A DNA stretch of 64,000 nt from Halicephalobus mephisto (lineage: Eukaryota; Nematoda; Chromadorea; Rhabditida; Panagrolaimidae), in NCBI GenBank assembly GCA_009193035.1, contig SWDT01000022.1:1-64000 (forward strand). Direction: 5' to 3'. The notes below the pieces were generated by a model, which saw nothing but the letters and a program-made list of their open reading frames with translations, searched no databases and was not told the DNA's origin. The translations under genes and the position numbers were made by a program. Of the stretch, positions 33,510-45,055 are shown piece by piece. Position 1 is the stretch's first letter, and each line of letters begins with the position of its first letter.

Positions 33510-36500
33510 ATGGGACTTAAATCCTCGAAACCGAAGCTTTCAAAAGAAGATTTAGAATTCTTGAAGAAAAACACGAATTTCACCGAAGATCAGATCAAGG
33601 AATGGTACAAGGGTTTTGTGGTAAGTTTAAATATTTATTTTTTTTTTTAAATTTTTTTCTGCCCACGTTCGTTTTTTTTCCGGAAGATGTTTTTCCGGCA
33701 GCGTTTCTGTTTCGCAAGAAACAAGAGAACCTCCCGATCCAATCTTGTGCCGAGGGAGTTGTTCCACTGGTTTCCGGGCCCTACGAGGCGACTGACAGCT
33801 CATAATTATCTTCCGCTCCCGAACTGCCTCAGGAAAACTCTAAACACCTCTGATTTTGGCAGTTATAGAAAATATTTTTTAAAACTGTATTGTTGATCGT
33901 AAATTGGACAATTTGCTCCGTTTCTTATCAGATTTGCTTTTTATCGACCTGATAGCTCCTGATTGTCCTCATTAAGTTCCGTCAAAGCGTCGAAAAACGA
34001 TTTTTTAACGGCTTTTTTGACGACAACGAAAAAAAGCAAAAAAGCAAAAATAGAAGTCAATGAAGCGCAATACAAACTTGACACCTGTCAACGTGCCGTG
34101 ATTTGGCTTTTCTGACTTCAAAATTCCATTTCGGATGGATGAATAGAACCATATTTAAGTTTTCATATAATTTCAATATATAATTTTACAATAAGTTATA
34201 AATTTGGAAATTTTCACGCAAAAATTTGAAAATTCTCTGTTGTGGTCGAATCGCACATTTTTTATTTTAGGATAATTCTAAATATGCTCAGAATCTTCCT
34301 GAAATTTGTCCTGAAACAATATTGTACAATTTATAGTTTTTATAATATGGAAATTTTGACGATTTTTGAATTCCCACGCAAGGGAGAGTAGAAGCGGAAA
34401 AGCGGCAAATCTGGCAACTACTGCAATCGACTCGCACCGTCGCTATTTTTTCTTCTTCTTTTACCTAAATTCTTCAACTTTTTAGGAAGTTTCGATGTAG
34501 TTTTTTTAAACTTTAATTTTATGATTTCTGGAATATTCAAATTCCCGCGTGAGAAAAAGGTACAAAAACGGCAAATCTGGCAGCTATTGCAATCGACTCG
34601 CACCGTCGCCATTCTCCTTTTACCTAAATTTTCCAACTTTTTAGAAAGTTTCCCAAATTTTCCTCAATGTAGTTTTTTAAAACTTTTCATTTTTATAATT
34701 TTATGATTTTTCAAGATGTTTGAACTTCCGTGTAAAGCGAGGAAAGTAGAAAAATGATAAATCTGGCAATTTGCTGTTGAAATCGACTCGCTCTGTCCAC
34801 GCTTTCGGTTCTTATTTCATTTGCCTGATTTCAGAAAAATCCAGAAATTCATGTCATGATGATTTTCGCAAAAATTACAATTTCCATAATAATATAAAAT
34901 TAAAAAATTCCACAAAAAACGATAAATATTGAAAATTTTATTTAAATTTCAAGTTTTTTCGAAATCCTAAAATGCCATGTTGAGATAATTGTGATATTGT
35001 TTATTTTTGGGTTTTTAAATGTTAGTATTATTTACCGAAGGCGGAGGTCTAATTTTGGCATTGTTCTGGATGTACAATTATTCCGGAATCTGTCAGCTGC
35101 GCAAATTTTCACCAAAGGAAAAGCAAACAAATACAGCTTTTAAAATGCGTGCCAAATTTCAATTCGAGATATCCCTATTTTATGGGAAAATTCCACAAAG
35201 CTAAAGAGTCAATTTTGAAGACAGTCAAGTTCAAGTGCATTTTGGCCCATTTTCTTTCAAAAGCAATTGAAAAAAGGTACAATTATTGATAATTATGTTT
35301 TTTTTTTCAGCAAGATTGTCCCAAAGGCCATTTGACCAAGGAACAATTTATCAAAGTTTATAAAGACTTTTTCCCCTCAGGTAGTGCTGAAGGATTTTGT
35401 GAACATGTTTTCCGGACCTTTGATACAGACAATTCCGGTTTCATCGACTTTAAAGAATTTCTGTTGGCAATCAATGTGACGAGTTCTGGAACGCCAGAAC
35501 AGAAATTAGAATGGGCCTTTAGAATGTACGACATTGATGGCAATGGCACTATCGACGAAAAAGAAATGATAAAGATTATCGAGGTAAGTCAAATAACTCG
35601 TGACAGTTTTGTATTTGCTTTAGAGCTGGACCATTTTTATTGTTTTTCCGTTTTTTGAAAAAGGGACAAAAAAGTTGTTTTTTGAATTTTTAAAAAGAAA
35701 TTTTTTCAAACAAGTTTAACAATAGACCCCCCAAGTATTGATGAAAAAAACGTGACTAAGTAACTATGGTTATTAAAATTTTAATTTTTGCAAAAATATT
35801 TTTAATTTTTGTTTTATTTTAGATTTTTATTACTATTTTTAGAAATACTTGCGTCACAGTAGAAATAGAATCAATGAACAAGTTGCGTGTTATTTGACAG
35901 TTGCATTTTTTTTCAACAGAAAATTATGAATAATTTAATTATTGCTGCTCTAGGAGTCCGAAATAAGGACAACATTAAGAGGAACTGCACGCGAGATTTT
36001 TAGGGCATTGACAGTAGTTTGTCAAAGATAATTCGGAATTTTTCGGAGGTTTTAGGCAGAATGGAAATTTTAAAATTTTTTTATTGATTGGAATTTGTTT
36101 GGACGTTTTGTTACTTGGCAAAATGCCAATAGATGAAAAATAGTTTTAAAAGTTGGGGATTATATATGGGAGATTTTAAATTTTATATAAAAAGTTAAAA
36201 TTCATGTGTGGGAAATTTTATGTAAAATTTAAAAAGTAGAAATTTTATATGAAAAGTCAAAATTCATATATGGAAAATTAAAGATTTTATAAAAATGTTT
36301 GAATTTATGTAAAATTTAAAAAGTAGAAATTTTATATGAAAAGTCAAAATTCATATATGGAAAATTAAAGATTTTATAAAAATGTTTGAATTTATGTGAA
36401 ATTTAAAGTAGAACTTTTATATGAAAAGTCAAAATTCATATATGGAAAATTAAAGATTTTATATGAAAAGTCGAAATTCATATATAAAAAATTTAAAATC

Positions 36501-36856
36501 TTATATGAAAAAGTTTAAATTTTATATGAAAAGTTAAAATTCATATATGGAAAATTTAAAATCTTATATGAAAATGTTTGAATTTTATATGAGAAATTCT
36601 ATGAAAAATTGAAGTACATGAGAATTAGGAAATTTGATATTTTTAAAATTACTGTATTGGTTTTTAGGCCATTTATGAGATGTTGGGACCAGAAGTAACA
36701 AAATCGGCAGATGATTCTCCAAGAAAGAGAGCCAAAATGATTTTTGAAAAGATGGACGTCAACAATGATCGTGAATTAACGCTCAAGGAATTTGTCGATG
36801 GCTGCTTAGCGGATCGCGAATTGTTCAGCATACTCACAAACGAGGTCAAAAAGTAA
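33510..36856 (+). CDS. ncs-2: Neuronal calcium sensor, myristoylated EF-hand protein
   Basis: Three exons, 33510-33620, 35311-35583 and 36668-36856, in frame, 190 residues, the length I recall for C. elegans NCS-2. NCS proteins bind Ca2+ and regulate neuronal signalling through a Ca2+-switched myristoyl tail. The start MGLKSSK has Gly2 and a Ser at position 6, a myristoylation context. EF1 is degenerate ([12 protein letters not shown]), as in all NCS proteins. EF2 [12 protein letters not shown] and EF3 [12 protein letters not shown] are canonical. EF4 [12 protein letters not shown] has Arg where Gly is usual, which may weaken binding. TTTTCAG lies five bases before the ATG. Intron 1 (33621-35310) has minus-oriented 170-190-bp repeats; intron 2 has a TATATG-rich array. 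Transcribed divergently from the katanin cluster. Confidence 0.95.
34200..34870 (-). repeat. 170-190-bp dispersed repeat, locus 3 (3-4 units, minus orientation)
   Basis: Units in ncs-2 intron 1 with AATCGACTCGCACCGTCGC, AACGGCAAATCTGGCAGC and TTTTACCTAAATTTTCC. The left-most and right-most copies are the most diverged (AATCGACTCGCTCTGTCC). Confidence 0.9.
35584..36667. repeat. Intron 2 of ncs-2 with a TTCATATATGGAAAATT array
   Basis: 36160-36600 repeats about 45-60-bp units of AAAGTCAAAATTCATATATG, GAAAATTAAAGATTTTATA. Two units near 36240-36410 are almost identical. 35590-36160 is unique, with no gene seen. Confidence 0.7.
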
Positions 36857-38128
36857 CCTGAGCAAGCACTCGTATTTTTTTTCTAAAAAGTTATGCTAGA
36901 TTTTATTTTTGTCAAAATGCGTCTCACTGAATCCATTCCGAAATCGACCTTGAAGCTATAAGTATTATAATGATGTTCTTATTCTAGTTCATCTGGCAAT
37001 TAGTACTCGCGGCCGGCGAGTCCTCATTCTCGAAAGTGTTTTGATATTATTCCGAGTTAAAATTTATATAAAAAATTTAAAAATAATGTTTTTTAGAATT
37101 AGCATTGAGTGGAAGTTTCTGGGACATTGCAGGAGTCAACATAAAGTTTTAAAGTATTTCAGAATTTAGGAGATTTTTAGGATCTAGTGAAGTTTTCAGA
37201 ATCTAGTAGAAATTTCTAGGATCTTCCAGAATCTAATCGGAATTTAGAATCTAGAAATTTCTAAGATTTTCTGGAATCTAATCAGTTTTTAGAGTCCTCC
37301 AGAATCTTGCGAAATTTTCTAAGATCTTTCAGAATCTAATCGAATTTTAGAATCTAGTAGAAATTTCTAAGATTTTCTAGAATCTAATCAGTTTTTAGAG
37401 TCCTCCAGAATCTTGTGAAATTTTCTAGGATCTTCCAGAATCTAATCGAATTTTAGACTCTAGTAGAAATTTCTAAGATTTTCTGGAATCTAATCAGTTT
37501 TTAGTCTTCCAGAATCTTGTGAAATTTTCTAGGATCTTCTAGAATCTTGTGAAATTTTCTAAGATCTTCCAGAACTTAATCGAAATTTTAGAACTTTCCA
37601 GAATCCTATGAAACTTTCTAAATTTTCCAGAATCTAATAAAAAATTTCCAAACTTTCCATAATCCAGTAAAAATCTTCAAACCCAAAACTCCTTCGAATC
37701 CAAAATAATTTCTCCCAACCTAACACTATTCAAAAAATCCCAAAATATCTCAATTTCACATATTTCTACAATTATGACATAATTAAATTCCAGGTAATCT
37801 TTTTTATACTGCAACTGAAAATACTGTCCTTTGACGTCAAGCCCTCGATCGCTCAAAGGCTTATGCGGGGACGTCTTTAACTCAAGTCGGAGGACAAGTA
37901 ATCCAATTTCTCGTGCCGAAAACCCGTGTAAGCAATTCCCTGATTGCTGCCGCTTTCGTCGCTTCATCAAACAATCTTGAAATTTTCTTTAAAAAAAAGG
38001 GGGGGCCGACTCTTCCAAAAACAAATCTGATTTTGCGTAAGAAGCTGGCCTCACCTTTAAAAACAAAATTTAGTCATCTGGAAATTTCAAAAAATTTTAA
38101 ATTTCTACAAAAACATTCTATATAAAAA
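36857..38128. other. Convergent intergenic region between ncs-2 and npp-17
   Basis: 36860-37020 is probably ncs-2 3' UTR. 37130-37680 is an array of about 105-bp units (TTCTAAGATTTTCTAGAATC, TCCTCCAGAATCTTGTGAAA, TTCTAGTAGAAATTTC). 37780-38060 is a unique, GC-richer island holding a 97-codon minus-strand frame (37677-37970, MMKRRKRQQSGN start) and a run of nine A then seven G near 37994. The frame has no domain I recognise and I do not call it a gene. Confidence 0.45.
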
Positions 38129-40101
38129 TTATTTTTTCTTTGGTTTTAAGTCTTCTCCACAAGATAATAAAAAGATTTTGCTTCCTTGATTTTGTTGATA
38201 TTGTTCATGGCCCTGAAAAATTAACCATTAATGCTAATCTTTTAAATCGATTATTCAGGTGCTATAAGCATCAATGACGATTTTAAGAAAAAAGCAATGA
38301 TAAGTACCTTTTAATGCTCAAAGTACTTGGAAATATGCGACGAAAGCAATAAAAGGGGTCTTGCTTAATGTTTGGAATGCAAAAATAGGCCAAAAACTGA
38401 TGTTGAAATTTACGGAAAAGCACTTGATAAGCTATCGAAACAAAGCAATAAAAAAGTAATAAACTTACACGGGACCAATCATATCCAACAGCGTACGCAA
38501 ATATGTTCCCAGATCCATGAATTGCAACTTTCGTAATTGGCATCTGGTGTTTTTCACTTGTTTTCAACTTGTTTCTCGCGTCCTTATCCCAGAAACTATA
38601 TCTACCATCAGAACCAGCCGTGACAAGAGTCATATGCTGAGGATGAAAACATACATCATTAACAGCATAGATTTCTTGAGATCCATTAACAAGTTCGGGT
38701 GATCTGTGACATTTAAAAGTAAAATTATCCTTCGGATTACTGCTTTCAATATATTGAATAGCCACTCTTCCTTCGATCGATCCTTGGGCGAATCCATTGG
38801 GTTGATTGTTGATTTTATTTCGGAAAATAGCTAGACATCTCATTTGATGTTTTAATTGAGTTTCAATTTCTGTAACTTTCTTCGGTTCTCCTTCTAAATT
38901 GAAAACTTTGATTTTCCTATTCGAAAGTCCCACAACAGCCATGGGAAATACTACATCCGAACAATAAACTTTTTCATTCAAGTCAATCGTAGCAAGGGCA
39001 GTTTGAGTTGGAAGTTGTCTCATATCCCAAAATTTAAGTGTTTTATCCCATGATCCTGTCATCAAACAGCTATAAGCAGAAGAATTAATCCAATGACAGC
39101 TCCTAATAGGTTGATCATGAGTTCCAACAACTGCAACTTGATTAGAAGCAAGATCCCAGACTCTGGCTTGTTTGTCTGCTGACGCAATGAACACTTTAGA
39201 TGCATCCTAAATTTAAATTTATGCAAAAATTATACTATCACAAAAAGCGAAAACGAACTTTACGGAATTATCTCGAGACGAATTTTTAGAACTTTGCAAA
39301 AACTAAAATAGCTTAATTTTGTGGTAATTTCCTAACCAATTACGTATTGCAAAAATCAAATATGGATTTTACGAAATGATTTCGATAGGATTTTCTAGAA
39401 ATTTTTGGAAATTAAAGTAGCTCAAAATTTCGGCATTACACGATAATTTCGCAATAAATCAAGTATTGTAAAAAACGAGAAATAATTCTTGTTACGAAAT
39501 GGTTTTAAAACGAATTTCTAGAACCTAACAAAAACCAATCTAGCTCAAAAATCTGGTTATTTATAATTATTTCGTAACTTTATGGAATTTTGCGATTTTT
39601 AAAAGTGAATTCAACCTAGATTTAGAAACTTCTGGATTGGAGTATATAGGATATCCCACCTGTTTAACCTCGAGGACTAGTAACCATGCAAAAAGCACAA
39701 GTATGTAACTACAACTATCACTAAATACTCTGTTGGGAACTCATCGCTTTTGGCTGGGAAAACAAAAAAAAACTTACTTCGGTCCAATCGATAGATAAAA
39801 CTGGAGCTCCTATGTTTTGCATCGCTTTTGCTTCTACGGCTCCAGAATCGCTGACTTGCCAGATTCTGACGGTGTTGTCCCAGGATCCAGCTGCTAGGAA
39901 CATTGAGGAATTCGGGACGGCGGGAGAAAACTTCATATCTTGTACTGTGTCTTCTGGAGCTCCAGTGACCTCGATGGCATTCATAGGGTTGGCGGCGTTC
40001 ACATTCGTAGGAGTCGTGACCGTCGATGATTTCGTCGATCCGAAGAAGGAAGTCGGACGAGAAAAGCCATTCGAAGAAGCCGTATTACTGAAGAAACTCA
40101 T
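38129..40101 (-). CDS. npp-17: RAE1/Gle2 nuclear pore and mRNA-export WD40 protein
   Basis: Three exons, 39778-40101, 38469-39206 and 38129-38212, all phase 0, 381 residues. RAE1 is a seven-bladed beta-propeller that binds NUP98 at the nuclear pore and helps mRNA export and spindle assembly. The N-terminus MSFFSNTASSNGFSRPTSFFG is RAE1-like. Blades include DMKFSPAVPNSSMFLAAGSWDNTVRIWQV, KVFIASADKQARVWDLAS, SYSCLMTGSWDKTLKFWDMRQ and MTLVTAGSDGRYSFWDKDARNKLKTSE. The last exon GHEQYQQNQGSKIFLLSCGEDLKPKKK restores the conserved C-terminus, which the longest open frame misses by running into intron 2. TTTTAG touches the ATG at 40101. Intron 1 carries diverged YTCGANACGAATTT repeats. In C. elegans rae-1 is npp-17 on F10G8, in line with its neighbours here. 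Confidence 0.95.
39207..39777. repeat. Intron 1 of npp-17, diverged repeat with ATCTCGAGACGAATTTTTAG
   Basis: About 110-bp units begin TTTACGGAATTATCTCGAGA, TTTACGAAATGATTTCGATA and TTACGAAATGGTTTTAAAAC, each followed by GAATTTYTAGAA and AAAATAGCTYAA. Another occurrence of the recurring intronic motif. Confidence 0.6.
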
Positions 40102-40977
40102 CTAAAATTCATTTACATAATGATTTCATATATCGATAATCAGCATTTCTGAAATTGCACGAGAATAATTGAACAAGGAAACGAAAAAGGGATAAATTAG
40201 AAGAAATTTGAGGATTTTGAATTTACAAAATTTTTAAATTTTAAAAATCGAAATTTTATAAATAAAAAATAAAAGTCATGGGGCAATTTACGGACAATCG
40301 GGAAAGTAAAAGCAGATAGTGGAGGTGGTTTTAGAAAGACTACAGCGGAAATTAGGAGTTTTATAATCTTTGAAATTTTCAAACTTCTTGATGATCGTCA
40401 AATTCCAATTTTCGCGACAGAACCCATCGTAGCAAAAACATAATCGGTCTTGTTTTAATAATACTATTAATATTCCTGAAATTAAAAGAAATAACACAAT
40501 ACGGGGATGAAGAAAGAGATAAATTAGGACATGTTTGAAAATTTCAAGAACGAAATCAGGATTTTGTAAATAAAAAATTAACGGAAATAAAATTTGCATA
40601 ATGTTATTTAGGACGTGAGGAAGACAAGAATAAGTGACATAGATGAGTTCAGAAGGACCATAGCAGGAAAAAGGAACTTCAGAATCCGCCAGATCTTCGA
40701 ACTTCTTAATGATCGCCAAATTCCAATTTTCGCGGCGGGAACCACTGTTACGGACAGACAGTGGACCCCGAGCGCCTCGTTTCAATCAAGTGTAATTTCT
40801 CAATTTTCCCGGTTTTTTTTATCCCTATCTTATCTGGTTTCGTCATTTTACCGTATTCTCCACCACAATGATATCGCGAAGCTTCGGCGGAGAATTGAAA
40901 TAAATAATTAGACAATTTTAGGCTTTTCTTTGATTTTCACAAGTTTTTGAAATCCAACTCGAGCCAGGCCTACCAAA
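40102..40977. promoter_or_regulatory. Divergent promoter region of npp-17 and the snr-2/ola-1 pair, containing a duplicated segment
   Basis: About 320-bp spaced copies share AACTTCTTGATGATCGTCAA / AACTTCTTAATGATCGCCAA then ATTCCAATTTTCGCG (40380-40420 and 40700-40740), and GATAAATTAG about 190 bp before each. The second copy runs on into unique sequence (ACGGACAGACAGTGGACCC) before snr-2. Open frames on both strands have no known domain. Confidence 0.5.
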
Positions 40978-41554
40978 ATGGTGAGTTTTTGTATTGTTTC
41001 GACATATATCAAATGAATCCTTTCAGACGATCAGTAAGAATAACAAGATGATGTCTCACCTGAATTACAGGATGAAGGCCATCGTACAGGACAGCCGGAC
41101 GTTTGTTGGATACTTCAAGGGTGAGTTCATATATCAATTTTCCGGCTTTCTAGTAATTGTCTGTTCTTTAGCCTTCGACAAGCATATGAACATTATTTTG
41201 GCTGATTGTGAGGAAGTAAGAGTCATCAAACCGAAGCCAAACAAACCTAAACCAACGAATACAGAAGAAAAACGAGTTCTTGGACTAGTTCTGCTCCGAG
41301 GAGACAAGATTATTTCCCTTTCCGTTGATGGACCTCCACAGAAGGATGACGATGCCATCAAGCTTCCCAAGGTCGGTGCCCTCGGCGGCCCAGGCACTGC
41401 TCGTCCCGCTGTTCGTCCAATGCCCCCGATGATGGCTCCAGGAGCTCCTCAAATGGGAATGCCTGCTCCAGGTCTTCAAGGTGCTGTTCGTGGTGTCGGC
41501 GGTCCCGGAATGGGTATGATGCAACCAGGATTTGGAGCAAGACCACCATATTGA
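40978..41554 (+). CDS. snr-2: Sm-B/SmN core spliceosomal protein
   Basis: Three coding exons, 40978-40980, 41027-41120 and 41172-41554, in frame, 159 residues. SmB is part of the heptameric Sm ring on U1, U2, U4 and U5 snRNAs. Sm1 is visible as [40 protein letters not shown], Sm2 as RVLGLVLLRGDKIISLSVDGPP, and the Pro/Gly/Met-rich tail with PMPPMMAPGAPQMGMPAPG and GFGARPPY is typical of SmB. Coding exon 1 is only the ATG, followed at once by GTGAGTTTTT. Ola-1 starts 214 bp downstream on the same strand. Confidence 0.96.
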
Positions 41555-41768
41555 ATTTCAAGTGTTCATTTTGTAATCAACTCACTTTCATATTTTGTTG
41601 ATTTGCTTTGGCTTGTAATTTATCTTTTGTCTCACGTCGGTATAATCATTTAAAGGATCTCAGACGGGGATTCCGAAGGTGCGATTTTTACGGTTTTTTG
41701 GCCGTTTGTATTTCATTTTTGGAAATATTTCAAGTGTTTTTCAGTCTGGGTTGATTTTGACGATCGAG

Positions 41769-43004
41769 ATGCCGCCGAAGAAGCAGGAAGAAGAAAAGAA
41801 ACCCGTCATTCTGGGCCGTATCGGCACCAACTTAAAAATGGGTATTTTGGGTCTCCCTAATGTCGGCAAAAGCACCTTCTTCAATGTCCTGACCAAGAGT
41901 TCTGCTCAAGCCGAAAACTTTCCTTTCTGTACAATTGACCCGAATGAGTCTAGAGTTGCCGTGCAGGATGAACGATTTGACTGGCTTTGTAAGCATTATC
42001 AACCTGCTAGCAAGGTTCCTGCGTTTTTGAACGTTGTCGATATTGCTGGTTTGGTCAAAGGAGCTTCTGAAGGACAAGGCTTAGGAAATGCTTTCCTGTC
42101 CCACGTGAGTGCATGTGAAGCTCTGTTCCATCTGTGTCGCGCTTTTGAGGATGAAGATGTGACTCACGTTGAAGGAGATGTCAATCCGATCAGGGATTTG
42201 GAAATCATCGGAAACGAATTGAGATTGAAGGATTTGGCCTATCTTGAGGGAGCTCTAGATAAGGTGGAGAAGATCGCCGTCAGAGCCAATGACAAAACAA
42301 AGAAACCCGAATACGATTGCTTGATGAAAGTAAAGGAAATGCTTGAGAAAAACAAAGCAGTTCGTCATGGAGATTGGAATGAAAAGGAAATTGAAATCCT
42401 GAACAAACACCTGTTCCTTACTGGTAAACCATTGGTTTATTTGGTTAACTTAACTGAACTTGACTACATCAAGAAGAAAAATAAGTGGTTGCCGAAAATT
42501 AAGGCTTTTATTGACGCAAACGATCCAGGAGCTGCGTTGATCCCGTTTTCTGGCGCTTTTGAACTCAAATTGCTCGATTTAGAACAAACGGAACGGGAGG
42601 AGTTTTTGAAGCAAGTAAGTTTTTGATTTAATTAATTGATTATTTAATTGTGGGTTTAGAATGGTACGACAAGTGCATTGGACAAAATAGTGAAGATTGG
42701 TTACAAGGCTCTTCAATTGGAATATTTCTTTACGGCTGGAAAAGATGAAGTTAAAGCATGGACGATTCAAAAAGGAACGAAAGCTCCGCAGGCAGCAGGT
42801 AGAATTCATACTGATTTTGAAAAAGGATTTATCATGGCTGAAGTCATGAAAGTTGCTGATTTGATGGAATTGGGAAATGAATCTGCAGTTAAAGCTGCTG
42901 GAAAATACCGTCAACAAGGTAGAAATTATGTTGTGGAAGATGGAGATGTAATCCTCTTTAAATTCAATGCTGGAGCAGGATTGACTGCAGGAAAGAAGAA
43001 ATAA
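41769..43004 (+). CDS. ola-1: OLA1/YchF-type Obg-like ATPase
   Basis: Two exons, 41769-42614 and 42660-43004, in frame, 396 residues, equal to human OLA1. It is a translation- and stress-linked P-loop NTPase that prefers [15 protein letters not shown] (residues 25-36) is the G1 loop and [13 protein letters not shown] is G3. The usual NKxD of GTPases is replaced by NLTE in [11 protein letters not shown], the hallmark that explains ATP preference. The coiled-coil insert ([21 protein letters not shown]) and the TGS-like end [35 protein letters not shown] are intact. GTTTTTCAG about 26 bases before the ATG is a likely spliced-leader site. C. elegans has the same snr-2/ola-1 neighbours on W08E3 as I recall. 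Confidence 0.97.
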
Positions 43005-43560
43005 TTGGTTAAACCAGATCGTAAGGTTAAATTGTTATGTTTTTGGCTTAATTTTATAAAATTCTAATGATGGAAATTGGATGATATGTATTTCGGGATT
43101 CTAGGTTTGGATGGACGTGGTTATAGGCAATTTCCGGTCAATTAACTGGCTGATTTGTTGGTAGTTTTTAATTTAGCCCTTTTATGTCGTCTTGGAAAAC
43201 GGCTTGTGGTTTTTTTGTAAATTTATTTTTAAAAAGTAATTTTTAAATTTAAATTTATTTTTAAAAAGTAATTTTTAAATTTAAATTTATTTTTAAAAAG
43301 TAACTTTTAAATTTAAATTTACTTTAAAAAGTATAACTTTTAAATTTAAATTTATCTTTAAAATAATACTTTTATTTGCAAAAGTAAAATTTAAATTTGT
43401 TTTTATTTTAAAAAAGTGAAATTTTAAATTTCAATTAAGGAAAATTGATTATTTTTAGATAAGTGTTTATTTAGTTTTATTTTATACATCTGGTTTAGTT
43501 TATAAGGTTTGAATAAAAATGCAATTTGATGAAAGAAAAAGAATCATAATGTTTATATCA
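43005..43560. repeat. ola-1 downstream region with AAATTTATTTTTAAAAAGTA array
   Basis: 43005-43200 is probably 3' UTR. 43210-43440 repeats about 36-bp units of TTTTTAAATTTAAATTTA TTTTTAAAAAGTA. An AATAAAA motif lies at about 43511. No gene. Confidence 0.6.
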
Positions 43561-44410
43561 ATTTTTAGGAATTTCTAGAAAAATCGAAAAAGTAAAAATT
43601 GATTTTCAATAGAATTGCCAGATTTATCATTTTTGCACTTTTATTCGCTCTTGCGCGGGAATTCAAAAGTTACGGAAAATCACTATTGTAAAAAAATTCA
43701 AAAATGAAAGTTTTTCGAAGTTGTTTATGCGCGAATTTTTGAATTTTAGGATTGTAAAAAATTGAGTCGGTTGCAGTAGAGAATTGCCAGATTTACCTTT
43801 TTTCTGTTTTCACTCGCCTCCGCGCGGGAATTTGAAAATCTCCGAAAGTCATAAAATTATAAAAATTAAAGTTTTAAGAAATGACACCGAGAGAAATTTC
43901 CTAAAAAGTTGAAGAATTTAGGTAAAAAATAACGACGGTGCGAGTCGACTTTATAGAAAATGTCAGATTTGCCATTTTTTATTTTTACTTTGCCTTGCGT
44001 GGAAATTTGAATATTTTAAAATCATAAAATTATGGAAATTAAAAGGGTTTAAGAAATTACAGGGAGAGAAATTTCCTAAAAAATTGGGAAATTTAGGTAA
44101 AAGAAGAAGAAAGAATGGCGACGGTGCGAGTCCATTGCAATAGTTGCCAGATTTGCCATTTTTGTACCTTTATTTTCTCACATGGGAATTTAAAAATTTC
44201 AAAAATCATAAAATTGTAAAAATTAAAGTTTTAAGAAATTATGTCGACATAATTTTATATAATTTCCTAAAAAGTAGGAAAATTTAGGTAAAAAAAGAAT
44301 GGCGACGGTGCGAGTCGATTGCAGTAGCTGCCAGATTTGCCACTTTTCCGCTTCTACTCTCCCTTGCGCGGGAATTCAAAATTCATAAAAATTAAAGTTT
44401 CGAAATTCAG
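43561..44410 (+). repeat. 170-190-bp dispersed repeat, locus 4 (4-5 units, plus orientation)
   Basis: Units with GACGGTGCGAGTCGATTGCA at about 43935, 44120 and 44303, GCCAGATTTGCCATTTTT, and CTTGCGCGGGAATTCAAAA. Outer units (43600, 43770) are variants lacking the GACGGTGCGAG part. Confidence 0.9.
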
Positions 44411-45055
44411 GGAAAAAGACAGTAAATGCAAGTTGATTTCAATAATGACTTGTCTTTTCTTACTTTACTCGTTCTTTGAGCGGGAATTTGAACATGTAGG
44501 AGAATTTATATCAATTTTCGACAAATATGGTGCTTGTTTTTTGGAACTTAAGGAATGACCGTCCTCTTCGGTCCCTTGCTTGGTGATTCTGACTGAACAG
44601 GCCGTTTTCGTTTGCGCGATTTTCTTAAAAGAGCCAACACGAATGTTGAATCAGCAGGAGGAGCAGCCCCTGGCGATTCAAGAGACCGGTCCGTTTTGTT
44701 TTTGTGAGTAGGACGCGCCCATTTCTTCCACCAGTCCAGCCCCTTTGACGGTTCTCTTATAGTTGTGTCCGCCCTATTAAAATGGAAAGACTGATTGTCC
44801 TTGCGTCCGCCCTGAGAGGGAATGACGGACATCATTGATTGGCTGCAGAGGGGAATGACTGGTTGTACGGCCCGCCTTGTCCGTGTATCTTTGTCAAGAC
44901 GGGCGTATCGAGAGTAACCGCTTTTTCCGTTTAGATAGATGTTGCGCGGATTCCTTGTTTTTTGGTATTTTTGGCGTCAATTTACCTTTTATATAGAGGA
45001 TATAATAGGATTAGAGTGTTCTACGAAATATCGATATATGAAAAGTAGTTTAGAA
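44411..45055. promoter_or_regulatory. Upstream region of the SP-family gene
   Basis: 44550-44940 is unique and the most GC-rich non-coding part of the window, with AGTAGGACGCGCCC, GCGTCCGCCCTGAGAGGG and a CCAAT-type GATTGGCTGC near 44838. It also holds a 95-codon minus-strand frame (44548-44835; MMSVIPSQGGRKDN start, basic KSRKRKRP end) without recognisable domain. I favour promoter sequence over a small gene. Confidence 0.45.

Noticed and set aside
40197..40911. Minus-strand 165-codon ORF and plus-strand 98-codon ORF between npp-17 and snr-2
   Set aside because: They result from a duplicated AT-rich promoter segment and have no recognisable domain or codon bias.
44548..44835. 95-codon minus-strand ORF with a basic C-terminus
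   Set aside because: Single short frame in a GC-rich promoter-like stretch; no homology I can recall and no splice evidence.
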